DNA of 64,000 nt from Tubulanus polymorphus (taxonomy: Eukaryota > Nemertea > Palaeonemertea > Tubulaniformes > Tubulanidae), in NCBI RefSeq assembly GCF_964204645.1, contig NC_134035.1, forward strand, positions 7,564,501-7,628,500. Reading direction: 5' to 3'. The position numbers and the translations under genes are program-made. Positions within the stretch are counted from its first letter, which is position 1. Each line of letters opens with the position of its first letter. Under the pieces are notes generated by a model, which was not told the origin of the DNA, made no database searches, and saw only the letters and a program-made list of their open reading frames with translations. Shown here piece after piece: positions 46,901 to 49,282 of the stretch.

Positions 46901-49237
46901 ACGAAGAAACTACAAACTGAATCATGCGACCATGATCGGCAATTCTTTCGGTGAATCTTCCCTAAAATGTGTCAACAGGGTCGGAGCCTGAGGTGGTGCA
47001 GGGGTAGCGCATTCCCCTGAAATTTTCACGAGCGCCCTTTTTTGGCTCCCCTACAGGCTTCGCACATTCAGTGCTCCCGCACGCAACCGGCTATGAACTA
47101 TAGTTACCCTTTTTTCTGCACCCCCTCCTCCTTTGAAAGAATCCTCCGCCCCTGGTCAACCTAGATCTTCCGAATTAATCACAGATGAATTATGTTCGCC
47201 TAGACTGTTAGAAGCTTAATGATTCACGGCATCCGTTTATAGTGACAAAGGGATTAAAATGAGCTTAGAATGCGAAGAGAAAATCATAAAACATGTACGT
47301 AATCGATCATTCAGAAATAACGTCCAGACTGGAAAAAAATCAAAACACAGACAGAACGTACCCGCTACCATGAGAGAAAATCACGTATCCTTTTTGATTT
47401 CGAGTGATGTTCTGATCTTTTGTGTAGAAACGAATACACGTGTTCCTTTCGTAGAAATCCATAGCCATTCTGACCTTCGATTGGGTACTTTCGGCTTTAA
47501 ATTAAATCACACGCACTCATATATATTTCTACAATACACTTATGTACTGGATGTGCATGAGTACCATTAGCATAAAGTGCATCTTTAACGTCCACGGTAT
47601 ACTTACTAGGTATTTTATAACCTGTTTTGTACAGTCCGAACTCATAAACGATCTTCCCATTTTCCCACAAATACTCGTTGTTCAAGATTTTTCTCTTTCG
47701 CCGGCCGGCCTTCTTCGGTTTATCTTTAAGTGAAGTTTTCATAAGCTTTCCGATTGCCGAATCGACCTAAGCCAAAAATAGGTAACCCAAACAATGAACC
47801 ATTTAGTTCCGGTTGTAACTATCGCGGCGCTGCTACCTCAATTCAAAACCCATTGGTTCAAAAGAAGCCATTTTTGTAAAACGAAGATCATTTTTAAAGG
47901 ACAAAAGAATTTATTTTGGATGTGCAGAAATTGTAGAAAAAAAAACAACTTTGCTTTACCTTTCGTTATGACTAGCGCTACATCGTCGTAATATACTTTG
48001 TAATAATTCGTGACTCCAATCATGGATCCGACCATGGATTAATAAAATGTCCGTGATCTGACTCAACAGTATAGGAATTGATAGATAAACTCAGATACAT
48101 GTTTCATGCATTTACCGTTTCTTTGTCGGTGGCGATCAGCTGGCTTAGTCTGGCAGCTTCCGCCTGTATGTCACTCGATGAAAATCTAGGGTTCGCGTCG
48201 CTTAAGTCCGCTTCCTTCAGGTTTTGAAGCGTTGACTGCAGTACTTGGAATAATCCGTCAATGTCGATTTCATTATCATGTAATTCATCATCCTAAGCAA
48301 GAAAATCAAAATTTATTTCATTCGAGACATTATTATCTATTATTGCATGAAATAAACCTCGAATGCGCTTATCGTCACGAAGAACTAAATTACCTTGGCT
48401 TTTTCATCTCTTGGTAGTTTATCGTGACTAATTTCACCCTTTTTATCGTATACGTAACTAGCCGCTTTCCGTTCTTGGGGTCCGAGTCCTTCATCGTCCG
48501 GCTGGGAATTCACTTCCGGCACAGGCTGAATACAGACAAGAGGCCCGTGATGATAATACATCGATTTGTTTCGTATGAGTGCCGCTTTTAAGAACTTGTT
48601 AAAAGTCATGCTTTTAACAAGACTGAGAAAATACAACCGCTTCCTTTTGAAACTGGATATTTTATTCTAAATTGTTGAGGTCACTGACAATGGGTCAAGG
48701 TCATCATAAGGGCAATGGGTAACAATTTCCTGACCACTTTAGTCAAATTTAGTGCGCCTTAAATTTTGTTATACGTTTCTTTTAAGTCATCATAGCTATG
48801 TATTGCGTTCACATATGGAATGTAAGATTTGGATTCTATTTTTTTAATTTTGTAACATAAAAGGTACAAATACGCAGCACTGTAGCGTGAACTTTTACAC
48901 GTAATTTATACACAAATATGAGCTACGTCTGATAATATAAATATGAGCAATCATCTCAACGTTGAGATTATTACTCGTAGCTATGAGCAAGTATCATGGG
49001 AAGTGTTTCTTTTAAAATCTATCGTTTATCGCTTTTCGACGCGACACGATGCGGCTTTTTTGATACTGTTGAAAACATTATTCTATTCATTGTGGAACTT
49101 ACCGGAAGTTTCTTTGCGCTGATCGCAGCAGCGCAGGTCAACAACGATATGAAAAACCAGAGTCTGGAAAATATATAGAAGTAACGAAAAGATGAATGAG
49201 AGAAAAAAAATACGATTGAACGTGGGACGGAATTCAT
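11461..49237 (-). CDS. Gene A: giant secreted mosaic astacin metalloprotease (EGF, ApeC, CUB, kringle, ShKT, CCP, C-type lectin)
   Basis: Forty-two exons were traced by splice sites, domain content and reading phase; total coding length is about 7.42 kb (about 2,470 residues). Order: signal peptide, propeptide, astacin, EGF, ApeC, CUB, kringle, ShKT, CCP, C-type lectin domain, ShKT, CCP, unnamed beta-sandwich, CCP, microexon, CCP-CCP, then four units of kringle-CCP-CCP, ending in one more CCP and a stop. From exon 23 on every exon is flanked by phase-1 introns, the usual exon-shuffling arrangement. A TATA box lies 40 bases upstream of the start and AATAAA follows the stop. The product is predicted to be a secreted zinc protease with a very long adhesive or recognition tail; an immune or matrix role is inference. 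Intron 32 holds a whole Polinton. The first 18 exons are paralogous to gene B. Whether all exons are spliced into one mRNA needs RNA evidence. Confidence 0.75.
11726..11810. repeat. Half copy of the foldback element seen at 52,774
   Basis: GAAGAAGTCCCACAATTCG followed by GAAACCACAACGTTTCAGCC matches the left arm of the foldback element at 52.8 kb. It lies about 60 bases upstream of the last exon acceptor of gene A, so it may influence that splice site. Confidence 0.65.
11982..12500. repeat. Tandem repeat, about 115-165-bp units, four copies
   Basis: TTCAACGCCCCCTGGTGACCAT-like blocks recur at about 12,052, 12,211, 12,328 and 12,472, joined by ATATGGAAATACTAAGTTAT. The first unit (11,982-12,066) is also found at 45,838-45,916. 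It ends in an (AT)n run at 12,490-12,510. It lies in intron 41 of gene A. Confidence 0.75.
12511..13440. other. Intron 41 remainder; probable interspersed repeat
   Basis: The stretch 13,140-13,220 (ACGGACGGACAAACGGACG, then GGGACTAAAGTCCCAAGTGG) looks like the end of a common dispersed element of invertebrate genomes. No exon seen. Confidence 0.35.
13441..14354 (-). CDS. Gene A exons 39-41: kringle 5, CCP 12, CCP 13
   Basis: Exon 39 (14,118-14,354) is a kringle with all six cysteines (NYCKL, RCQEW, NYCRNP, PWCYT, YCNLPIC). Exon 40 (13,790-13,990) is a CCP (SSCGDP...PPVCG). Exon 41 (13,441-13,686) is a CCP with a 29-residue acidic, Ser-containing lead-in before its first cysteine (PTCTRPGDG...PPTCE). 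All are phase 1-1. This is the last complete kringle-CCP-CCP triad. Confidence 0.85.
14666..16841 (-). CDS. Gene A exons 36-38: kringle 4, CCP 10, CCP 11
   Basis: Exon 36 (16,569-16,841): complete kringle (RNCLIS, KCIAW, NYCRNP, PWCYT, FCNIPRC). Exon 37 (15,961-16,131): CCP ([10 protein letters not shown]...LNCE). Exon 38 (14,666-14,845): CCP (VCPKPP...LPVCK). All phase 1-1. The intron between exons 37 and 38 holds SINE-like and telomere-like sequence. Confidence 0.85.
14880..15940. repeat. Intron 37 with tRNA-like and telomere-like repeats
   Basis: A tRNA-like stretch at about 15,170-15,225 (TAGTTGTTAGTGTGCTCAG then GGTTCGAGACC) has A-box and B-box character and reads as a tRNA-derived SINE head. 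Directly after it, 15,225-15,312 contains several TTAGGG and GGTTAGGG words, a degenerate telomere-like array. Confidence 0.45.
17103..18386 (-). CDS. Gene A exons 33-35: kringle 3, CCP 8, CCP 9
   Basis: Exon 33 (18,126-18,386): complete kringle ([36 protein letters not shown]). Exon 34 (17,716-17,898): CCP (ISCGTPVLG...KPECY). Exon 35 (17,103-17,294): CCP (NTCLAP...VPSCY). These are the first exons 3' of the Polinton-bearing intron, and their phase matches exon 32 on the other side. Confidence 0.85.
18575..18720 (+). repeat. Left terminal inverted repeat of the Polinton
   Basis: About 145 bases match the right end inverted, including CTGATAGTTT, GTGGGGTTTCAGATCAGAGG and ACGAGACACCACTCATCACC. 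The match continues through the T-run and past the start codon of the polymerase gene. Confidence 0.85.
18690..18708 (+). promoter_or_regulatory. T-run plus TATAAATG start context inside the left TIR
   Basis: Eight T, then CC and TTATAAATG. The same arrangement precedes the gene at the right end and most other element genes, resembling the poxvirus late promoter (A/T-run, short spacer, TAAATG). Confidence 0.55.
18706..23773 (+). CDS. Polinton protein-primed family B DNA polymerase with intein (one frame break)
   Basis: Replicates the element from its protein-primed ends. It starts in the left TIR. Two C2H2 fingers occupy about residues 20-100. After the break come a third finger, exonuclease motif I (YGDFES, about 20,190), a CxxC...RDHDHL...CN zinc/HNH-like insert (about 20,555-20,665), exonuclease II (FHNLSGYD), exonuclease III (YLKSD), polymerase motif A ([10 protein letters not shown], about 21,450), motif B ([10 protein letters not shown], about 21,950) and motif C, which is split by an intein (22,253-23,317). 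The frame changes by one base within 19,681-19,705. A five-A run at 19,695-19,699 is the likely place, because the decayed copy at 0.6 kb reads through this position without a shift. The stop overlaps the stop of the convergent VLTF3-like gene. Confidence 0.92.
22253..23317 (+). other. Intein with LAGLIDADG homing endonuclease in polymerase motif C
   Basis: 355 in-frame residues sit between the first Asp of motif C (YFD) and the following Thr-Asp. Block A begins SVTADTPIL (Ser1 nucleophile). Block B is VTEDHSL with its Thr and His. Two dodecapeptide endonuclease motifs are seen, [11 protein letters not shown] (about 22,675) and [11 protein letters not shown] (about 23,013), each keeping the catalytic Asp. 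Block F is [11 protein letters not shown], and block G ends IQKN with Thr as the +1 residue. The penultimate residue is Lys rather than the usual His. The reading frame is open throughout, so both splicing and homing may be functional. The site corresponds to the pol-c position used by inteins of archaeal and giant-virus family B polymerases. Confidence 0.92.
23770..25070 (-). CDS. VLTF3-like late transcription factor with multiple zinc-binding motifs (one frame break)
   Basis: Read leftward from ATG at 25,068-25,070 (start context AATAAATG). N-terminal C2H2 finger (CEICSELI) and a second finger begun by CPKC. The frame then changes by one base; a five-T run (plus strand) at 24,919-24,923 is the probable place because the next frame resumes within the same finger. 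Two more CxxC...H...H motifs follow (FCEPC, YYCKYC), then a zinc ribbon (CPQC...CVEC). The C-terminal 200 residues fit the poxvirus/NCLDV VLTF3 family: [29 protein letters not shown], and DEMWNKI near the end. VLTF3 drives late transcription in poxviruses; that role here is inference. The last base pairs overlap the polymerase stop in a TTAA. Confidence 0.62.
25071..25138. promoter_or_regulatory. 68-base divergent start region
   Basis: Separates the leftward VLTF3-like gene from the rightward penton gene. Contains a T-run facing each gene; the left start is AATAAATG, the right start is ATAAATAATG, the only element gene whose ATG is not directly fused to TAAATG. Confidence 0.5.
25139..25891 (+). 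CDS. Minor capsid (penton-like, single jelly-roll) protein
   Basis: 250 residues, no membrane segment, strand-rich. The C-terminal half ([39 protein letters not shown]) follows the pattern of Polinton minor capsid proteins: a receptor-like strand pair, an ILP strand, then an I-x-I-x-N-x-x-G hairpin. Length is typical for the penton. It would sit at capsid vertices. The assignment rests on pattern recognition; a structure prediction should show one jelly-roll. Confidence 0.6.
   Translation: MVELKEYRIFVDSRRLTNYKSHNLLIQLDREFKNCVDLKLVNISLCNSFYNVTDKSLEHLIFSIFYKKRNKWFFIYLKPGLYNLNTLAQEINRKARAKLGSDSGFNIRILKSASSNKIKIRLDEQFKFTVRKPLGKLLGIAPDIVTTYAEGKSNLIPFTHFYIYCNLIDPTKTFEATKDITCNSGLLNILPLKNVKEFGTQINYNLTECDFKPCIPSFNNFKLEIRNHNGYLIDLNNFPVIYELVIRCKE
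25908..26261 (+). CDS. Uncharacterised Polinton protein (117 aa)
   Basis: Starts in TATATAAATG after a T5 run. Acidic, mostly helical in appearance, no cysteine pairs or membrane segment (one Cys near the N-terminus). Between the penton gene and a small membrane protein gene, four bases from the next start. I do not recognise the family. Confidence 0.7.
   Translation: MNITVGPSICFGFDFKREKEMKFNMNDVITHIKNIAFSNETTFEYETTIDKETFNVEKITNLIRESLRFYELDEDFIIDDIKKIIIEIYTNETSNKINVELIINKLTKYFEDSNFFD
26265..26486 (+). CDS. Small membrane protein (73 aa), Polinton
   Basis: Starts in AATAAATG. Two hydrophobic stretches ([21 protein letters not shown] and [15 protein letters not shown]) suggest a membrane hairpin. 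Function unknown; its place in the capsid gene cluster suggests a virion or membrane-remodelling role, which is inference. Confidence 0.65.
   Translation: MSDNKWIITGLYNGALLSVGTVGYSMVLKKVFKMGSVNVDRFDINDILKLTLTITLSNLTIDYLEKQKYIPPI
26511..26933 (+). CDS. Two-membrane-segment protein (140 aa), Polinton
   Basis: Starts in AAATAAATG after a T7 run. Hydrophobic Gly-containing N-terminus ([22 protein letters not shown]), a charged helical middle with [16 protein letters not shown], and a C-terminal membrane segment ([18 protein letters not shown]). Similar small proteins accompany capsid genes in many Polintons, but I cannot name it. Confidence 0.65.
   Translation: MASAIITIIGSAIVNALAFTGGGYLFKHIDKNSSLGEQRRHNLALEKYNKDAEEYREKRQNYMDYINKELYDQKISHRDFQSVDDAMSLYNAVTNKEKLHLYKPKLSDYYTPSKEQQKYEIIWILGGTVIVIFVAYKFTN
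26953..27387 (+). CDS. Coiled-coil membrane-hairpin protein (144 aa), Polinton
   Basis: Starts in AAATAAATG. A Lys-rich helical N-terminus, two adjacent membrane segments at about residues 50-95 ([35 protein letters not shown]), then a helical Lys-rich tail. Function unknown. Confidence 0.65.
   Translation: MEDKVDSIDIIPHDINKTKLKIYLEKQILEFESDLKIKKKKYLKSKIIYYLIISGSVTISSVITFLAIFSPLTPLAISIGVLGLSSSVLTGISSKLNIKSNKEKIKSNIKEINKLKNTLDYIISLNGHITVEEQDKLLKELINY
27404..28792 (+). CDS. Uncharacterised Polinton protein (462 aa) with C-terminal anchor
   Basis: Starts in TATATAAATG. A soluble domain of about 360 residues (landmarks [56 protein letters not shown]), an Asn/Lys/Asp-rich linker at about 385-440, and one C-terminal membrane segment ([16 protein letters not shown]). 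The domain has well-formed conserved-looking blocks but no catalytic signature I recognise; in particular no adenain His/Cys pattern. Probably a structural or membrane-tethered virion protein. Confidence 0.7.
   Translation: MVDSFPKAFQYNKSIKYNIPAIDFNKDITYRNEVLNSLIDLYIYVTETNNFNAKMENIFHVYLIDFKKLKDEKQWLLKSNMKYWQNQLNFAVYCATTGCGISWNDHLNNSKYKLIQSLFRFHTYFQIRIILNELECALPGSRYFKELDNNINLSKFYKICNEFNIDINNSDFRIKIGTIRSLPCPRKIAEYCALPIPSNSFYNIYNKKLGYGKIETKDLETLNFNKLPKFYDNLKQENNNGWVYFILENSEGFTKSGIERINQSIRTYLICILGAQVETRSPIIGNLNTSFDTQKQFKVLFEDSIHNDKNRSIPENIIRYQNYLDKSHVRLNYCIGPNLLIISNDLVLKMGNIIGYNNLSKTATINNSFGLNDINKKIITAPKLMEGEKNKKHIQSTETKTKNIKLDNDSKIKDYNTSEDIKTDNIQHDIIKQNDDNKSHENTKLAITCIGIVIGGILYFKF
28809..30428 (+). 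CDS. Uncharacterised Polinton protein (539 aa), acidic head, coiled coil, C-terminal membrane segments
   Basis: Starts in GTAAATG after T7. Residues 1-65 are very acidic with an Asp/Tyr tract ([14 protein letters not shown]). A folded region (about 70-175) ends [13 protein letters not shown] long coiled coil spans about 260-385 ([17 protein letters not shown] and onward). Three hydrophobic stretches follow at about 415-440, 490-510 and 520-535, separated by a Pro/Thr linker ([14 protein letters not shown]). The 3' end runs into a 27-base tandem repeat that includes the stop codon. Function unknown. Confidence 0.7.
30405..30480 (+). repeat. 27-base tandem repeat at gene end
   Basis: ATGATATCAAAAAATATCAA-GTAAACC repeats at 30,405, 30,432 and (partial) 30,459. 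The first unit supplies the last codons and stop of the 539-aa gene. Confidence 0.85.
30500..31747 (+). CDS. Major capsid protein (double jelly-roll type), Polinton
   Basis: 415 residues starting in AAATAAATG after T7. Recognisable Polinton/adintovirus hexon landmarks are [55 protein letters not shown] (about residues 255-270), and [17 protein letters not shown] with [12 protein letters not shown]. It forms the capsid shell. It is somewhat shorter than many Polinton major capsid proteins but has no visible break. The N-terminal Ser/His-rich 45 residues may be internal to the capsid. Confidence 0.75.
   Translation: MSGSYISPLKNHRISNAIKAERSHHIITHNPSNINPDETLYVRIPRLTQNTFYVPNSIYLSTDIKVTGHDNNYVVDNVGRYLIKKLTIKIGPETVFSLDDYNLFMHYKDLWLTKENRNNMIFQGIQSENHNKLRSEANNAVVTRATDNLIKKIYGSKYKIPLDFELINNNAPLYKYAIQEDIIFEITFAPVNEIVLSSVVKDMGYKLSNICLEYNTVTNENIASTIQTQYNQGFSLLYDYIDKFKTVTINANDEIINENINFPRRSIKGILIFFTIATYSNGAINVDNYYNPEITKVEITIEGIANKIFCQGMRMIDQWPEIRKHFMNEKVKSFENCNINQIDYYTGNKYALWLDFRTTEDNLLHGSGKKLQNTKDGIQLFMKKNKGIKNFKMHIYIISDAQLNIVNSQLDSIQY
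31778..32905 (+). CDS. Retroviral-type DDE integrase with C-terminal chromodomain
   Basis: 375 residues, start in GTATATAAATG. Catalytic core at about residues 88-215: QGDLIDM (Asp93), QFDDGKEF (Asp155) and AAVVERFN (Glu189), with [14 protein letters not shown] following, as in Polinton and Ty3-like integrases. An SH3-like part comes next ([14 protein letters not shown]), then a chromodomain at about 330-375 ([25 protein letters not shown]) that could steer integration to marked chromatin. There is no clear HHCC finger at the N-terminus. It abuts the ATPase gene with no gap. Confidence 0.95.
   Translation: MGGKKSPNTKEQYLRNLYYNPESSVAYSSTKNIWRKVKQDKLDKIIPQNLVKYKDINEFMLEQPTYTTHKKIVRKYKTRKTMVSYVDQQWQGDLIDMKNVKKDNDDYWWLLNIIDIFSRYVWSFPLYRKDAVQTSNVLRKFLSDDKLKPEKIQFDDGKEFDNSLVHELLDNHNIKYFSTKSDKKAAVVERFNRTLRTRMWKYFTANNTFKWIDILPKLIEGYNNSYHSSIGMKPIDARKPENAEIVWNNLYGAFLIDDFGEPKFKVGQNVRISKYKKIFDKGYDRNFTREIYKIKKVITTKPYVYKLEDLDGEEVDGYFYEEELSLTTENLEQEYKIEKVIKTKTIKRKKYSLVKWVGWPDKFNEWILSSKIKNI
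32906..33514 (+). CDS. FtsK/HerA-type genome-packaging ATPase (A32-like)
   Basis: 202 residues beginning at once after the integrase stop, start in TATATAAATG. Walker A GVTNCGKT at residues 17-24, Walker B TLFIIDD at 93-99, followed by the [17 protein letters not shown] segment typical of the poxvirus A32 group (sensor region with Gln). Expected to pump the element DNA into capsids. Size is normal for Polinton ATPases. Confidence 0.92.
   Translation: MNKELFIFEPHNMLISGVTNCGKTYFILHLLETVYENYFDNIVLFCPTYEFNQTYDRNITRNNKFIILDPKTVKENLDNCIKIAIDIYKGSNTLFIIDDCANLHDSKVRESELCYLAFSGRHFGITTWVLNQKYNSIVKDFRENIRFLVLFYNKDRKSMKNALEENDIIPHDLHNEYMDELKNIKRSKLLFRLQHPFKYEFI
33515..33815. repeat. AT-rich direct-repeat array, about 100-117-base units
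   Basis: The word TCAACTAG-TTGTTAATCTA begins units at about 33,517, 33,615 and 33,732. Each unit holds two or three copies of TTGAATTCTAG or TTACATTCTAG, and some parts are inverted (CAACTAGAATGTAACTAG). It is the largest non-coding stretch in the element. Confidence 0.85.
33820..34425 (+). CDS. Uncharacterised Polinton protein (201 aa)
   Basis: Start in TATATAAATG just after the repeat array. Charged, mainly helical ([35 protein letters not shown]), with one hydrophobic stretch near residues 148-165 ([18 protein letters not shown]). Its last 68 bases overlap the next gene in another frame. Unknown function. Confidence 0.65.
   Translation: MGGEKKIKSKNGDVTIEKTLDDLGITETKLTPDDGALNNVTTNNNYEYYLYCKHQLEILIASGKCKNFVGKNLTYNELDTMKSDEIIRLFKIYEAARTARINDAISENVVKGYSKLCNYILPIENENRLYSDLKNDYLVMTELNKWIGYLSFQLGGFMTLLSTGVITFSNIESKNISIINERGERSEGINCEEKTENSETN
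34358..34726 (+). CDS. Basic single-pass membrane protein (122 aa), Polinton
   Basis: Starts in AATAAATG inside the preceding gene (different frame). A Lys/Arg-rich N-terminal half ([17 protein letters not shown]), one membrane segment at about 68-86 ([17 protein letters not shown]), and a short tail. The basic part could bind DNA; that is inference. Confidence 0.6.
   Translation: MSEVKEVKELTVKKKPRTQKQIEWSRQLGIKSQEYKKAVKEKISNKNVNKNGENIVISTPSDSRIFDKYLYFTVGFVIVFILIGCNWYKKSNKIHDISNSEPTAIKNENTSEIPKLIIKKMD
34863..35189 (-). CDS. Uncharacterised Polinton terminal gene (108 aa)
   Basis: Reads inward from the right TIR; its start (AATAAATGGGGGAT) is a TIR mirror of the polymerase start, so both terminal genes begin Met-Gly-(Asp/Glu). 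A helical, Lys-rich N-terminal half, then [25 protein letters not shown], resembling a small conserved protein found in other Polinton-like elements. Function unknown. Confidence 0.6.
   Translation of the reverse strand: MGDRKAFLATINNRIKPAKKQFEIKKLVDVTKEIEHKILKLEKIKTKYGEKVSANLSYCNVSTSREFKVFLPDKWASLSTEELKDLEGFKIIYHGKNEDGHHDLEIVD
35175..35406 (-). repeat. Right terminal inverted repeat, with an inserted hairpin
   Basis: Inverted match to 18,575-18,720, interrupted by about 90 bases at 35,276-35,365 that are absent from the left TIR. The outermost 40 bases match with a few substitutions. Confidence 0.85.
35276..35365. repeat. Near-perfect hairpin inserted in the right TIR
   Basis: Arms of about 42 bases beginning AGTTTGACGTTTCGACTCAA and its inverse, loop of a few bases. 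Left TIR has the uninterrupted sequence, so this is a later insertion, probably a tiny foldback element. Confidence 0.8.
35407..35640. repeat. Host interspersed repeat beside the Polinton
   Basis: 35,540-35,620 (TTTATTGTGGGATTTCTCTC, then CACGGATATTGTGTATCTTC) matches 8,905-8,970. An inverted version flanks the left end at 18,520-18,570. This confuses placement of the insertion ends. Confidence 0.6.
35659..36124 (-). CDS. Gene A exons 31-32: CCP 6, CCP 7
   Basis: Exon 31 (35,930-36,124): CCP (PSCGPPPAG...PPVCE). Exon 32 (35,659-35,838): CCP ([11 protein letters not shown]...PPKCL). Both phase 1-1. Exon 32 is the last before the Polinton intron; its donor GTAAGA at 35,653-35,658 is intact. 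Confidence 0.85.
36392..36658 (-). CDS. Gene A exon 30: kringle 2 lacking the Cys1-Cys6 pair
   Basis: Clear kringle core ([40 protein letters not shown]) but the first cysteine is replaced (EVNNLYR) and the last is missing (DIPFAG). The four internal cysteines remain. Phase 1-1. Confidence 0.85.
36958..37423 (-). CDS. Gene A exons 28-29: CCP 4, CCP 5
   Basis: Exon 28 (37,238-37,423): CCP ([13 protein letters not shown]...PLVCE). Exon 29 (36,958-37,140): CCP ([11 protein letters not shown]...RPVCMG). Phase 1-1. Confidence 0.85.
37424..38320. other. Gene A intron 27, nothing recognised
   Basis: Contains a TG/TA-rich stretch at 37,910-37,985 (alternating ATGTGTATGT words) and A/T runs; no exon seen. 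Confidence 0.4.
38321..38347 (-). CDS. Gene A exon 27: 27-nt microexon
   Basis: TTTTCAG acceptor and GTAAGTAA donor enclose 27 bases in phase 1-1, coding for about nine residues (TSNTACPSC). It carries two cysteines between CCP modules. It can be skipped without a frame change. Confidence 0.55.
38593..38769 (-). CDS. Gene A exon 26: CCP 3
   Basis: CCP domain ([36 protein letters not shown]), phase 1-1. Confidence 0.85.
38922..39413 (-). CDS. Gene A exon 25: unnamed beta-sandwich-like domain
   Basis: 164 residues in one phase 1-1 exon, strand-rich, two cysteines (DSCAKD and NTCRNYS). Landmarks [19 protein letters not shown] and [17 protein letters not shown] recall uncharacterised beta-sandwich domains of marine invertebrate surface proteins. 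No family name can be given. Confidence 0.75.
39414..40112. other. Gene A intron 24, nothing recognised
   Basis: No exon, RNA or clear repeat seen. Confidence 0.4.
40113..40301 (-). CDS. Gene A exon 24: CCP 2
   Basis: CCP domain ([39 protein letters not shown]), phase 1-1. Confidence 0.85.
40702..40848 (-). CDS. Gene A exon 23: ShKT domain 2
   Basis: Six cysteines in ShKT spacing ([24 protein letters not shown]). ShKT modules often follow astacin domains in invertebrates. Here it serves as an extracellular linker module; nothing suggests a free toxin. Confidence 0.8.
40954..41455 (-). CDS. Gene A exons 21-22: C-type lectin domain
   Basis: Exon 21 (41,299-41,455) holds the first half ([31 protein letters not shown]), exon 22 (40,954-41,177) the second ([41 protein letters not shown]). 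The EPN/QPD sugar-specificity motif is absent and WND is WTD, so classical Ca-dependent sugar binding is doubtful. The donor CAG/GTGGGA at 40,953 keeps the phase. Confidence 0.85.
41687..41863 (-). CDS. Gene A exon 20: CCP 1
   Basis: CCP domain ([31 protein letters not shown]), phase 1-1. Confidence 0.85.
42127..42249 (-). CDS. Gene A exon 19: ShKT domain 1
   Basis: Six cysteines ([25 protein letters not shown]) match the ShKT module; phase 1-1. Confidence 0.85.
42353..42938 (-). CDS. Gene A exons 17-18: kringle 1, split by an intron
   Basis: Exon 17 (42,806-42,938; [24 protein letters not shown]) and exon 18 (42,353-42,516; [17 protein letters not shown]). Extra cysteines (THCEF, FHCNF, and a CKQDMCDVC tail) distinguish it from the distal kringles. 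Exon sizes match gene B, as does the intron sequence. Confidence 0.85.
43144..43937 (-). CDS. Gene A exons 14-16: CUB domain
   Basis: Exons 43,828-43,937, 43,490-43,608 and 43,144-43,271. CUB landmarks: [50 protein letters not shown], and [19 protein letters not shown]. Confidence 0.9.
44086..45143 (-). CDS. Gene A exons 11-13: ApeC (apextrin C-terminal-like) domain
   Basis: Exons 44,868-45,143, 44,503-44,718 and 44,086-44,229. Landmarks: [66 protein letters not shown]. This fits the ApeC pattern (GYC...CPxGF...IRYCCR...PI.LPT.PF.L...CQ.V.GM). ApeC proteins bind bacterial wall material in amphioxus. The role here is unknown. Confidence 0.75.
45272..45403 (-). CDS. Gene A exon 10: EGF-like module
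   Basis: Six cysteines ([29 protein letters not shown]), as usual directly after an astacin domain. Phase 1-1. Confidence 0.85.
45526..47766 (-). CDS. Gene A exons 4-9: astacin zinc metalloprotease domain
   Basis: Exons 47,607-47,766, 47,362-47,494, 46,799-46,868, 46,529-46,628, 45,946-46,037, 45,526-45,652. Furin-like RRKRK precedes the mature start ([16 protein letters not shown]). Zinc motif [12 protein letters not shown] (46,570-46,620) and Met-turn SIMHY are intact, so activity is expected. The CYASQGYVD segment supplies the conserved cysteine. Exon lengths equal those of gene B apart from a few bases in the first. Confidence 0.92.
45838..45920. repeat. Dispersed copy of the 12-kb tandem repeat
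   Basis: CCAGGGACACCATG, GGGAAGTGGTTT and TTCAACGCCCCCTG parallel the first unit at 11,985-12,066; inside intron 8. Confidence 0.6.
48116..48525 (-). CDS. Gene A exons 2-3: propeptide
   Basis: Exon 2 (48,394-48,525) reads [19 protein letters not shown], nearly identical to gene B. Exon 3 (48,116-48,292) starts [16 protein letters not shown] and is strongly diverged from the gene B equivalent. Acidic and helical, as astacin pro-regions are. Both phase 0. Confidence 0.8.
49103..49237 (-). CDS. Gene A exon 1: signal peptide
   Basis: ATG at 49,237, hydrophobic core [16 protein letters not shown], donor GTAAGT after AKKLP. The 3' part matches gene B exon 2, including an acceptor-like TTTTCCAG at 49,164-49,171, but here the frame is open across it, so the gene B intron 1 is either absent or retained as coding. 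Confidence 0.65.
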
Positions 49238-49276
49238 CGAGCGTATACGTTATCATTTCGGCAATATACCCAGGCC

Positions 49277-49282
49277 TTTATA
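49277..49282 (-). promoter_or_regulatory. TATA box of gene A
   Basis: TATAAA on the minus strand, 40 bases upstream of the ATG; gene B has TATAAAT at a similar distance. Confidence 0.55.
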
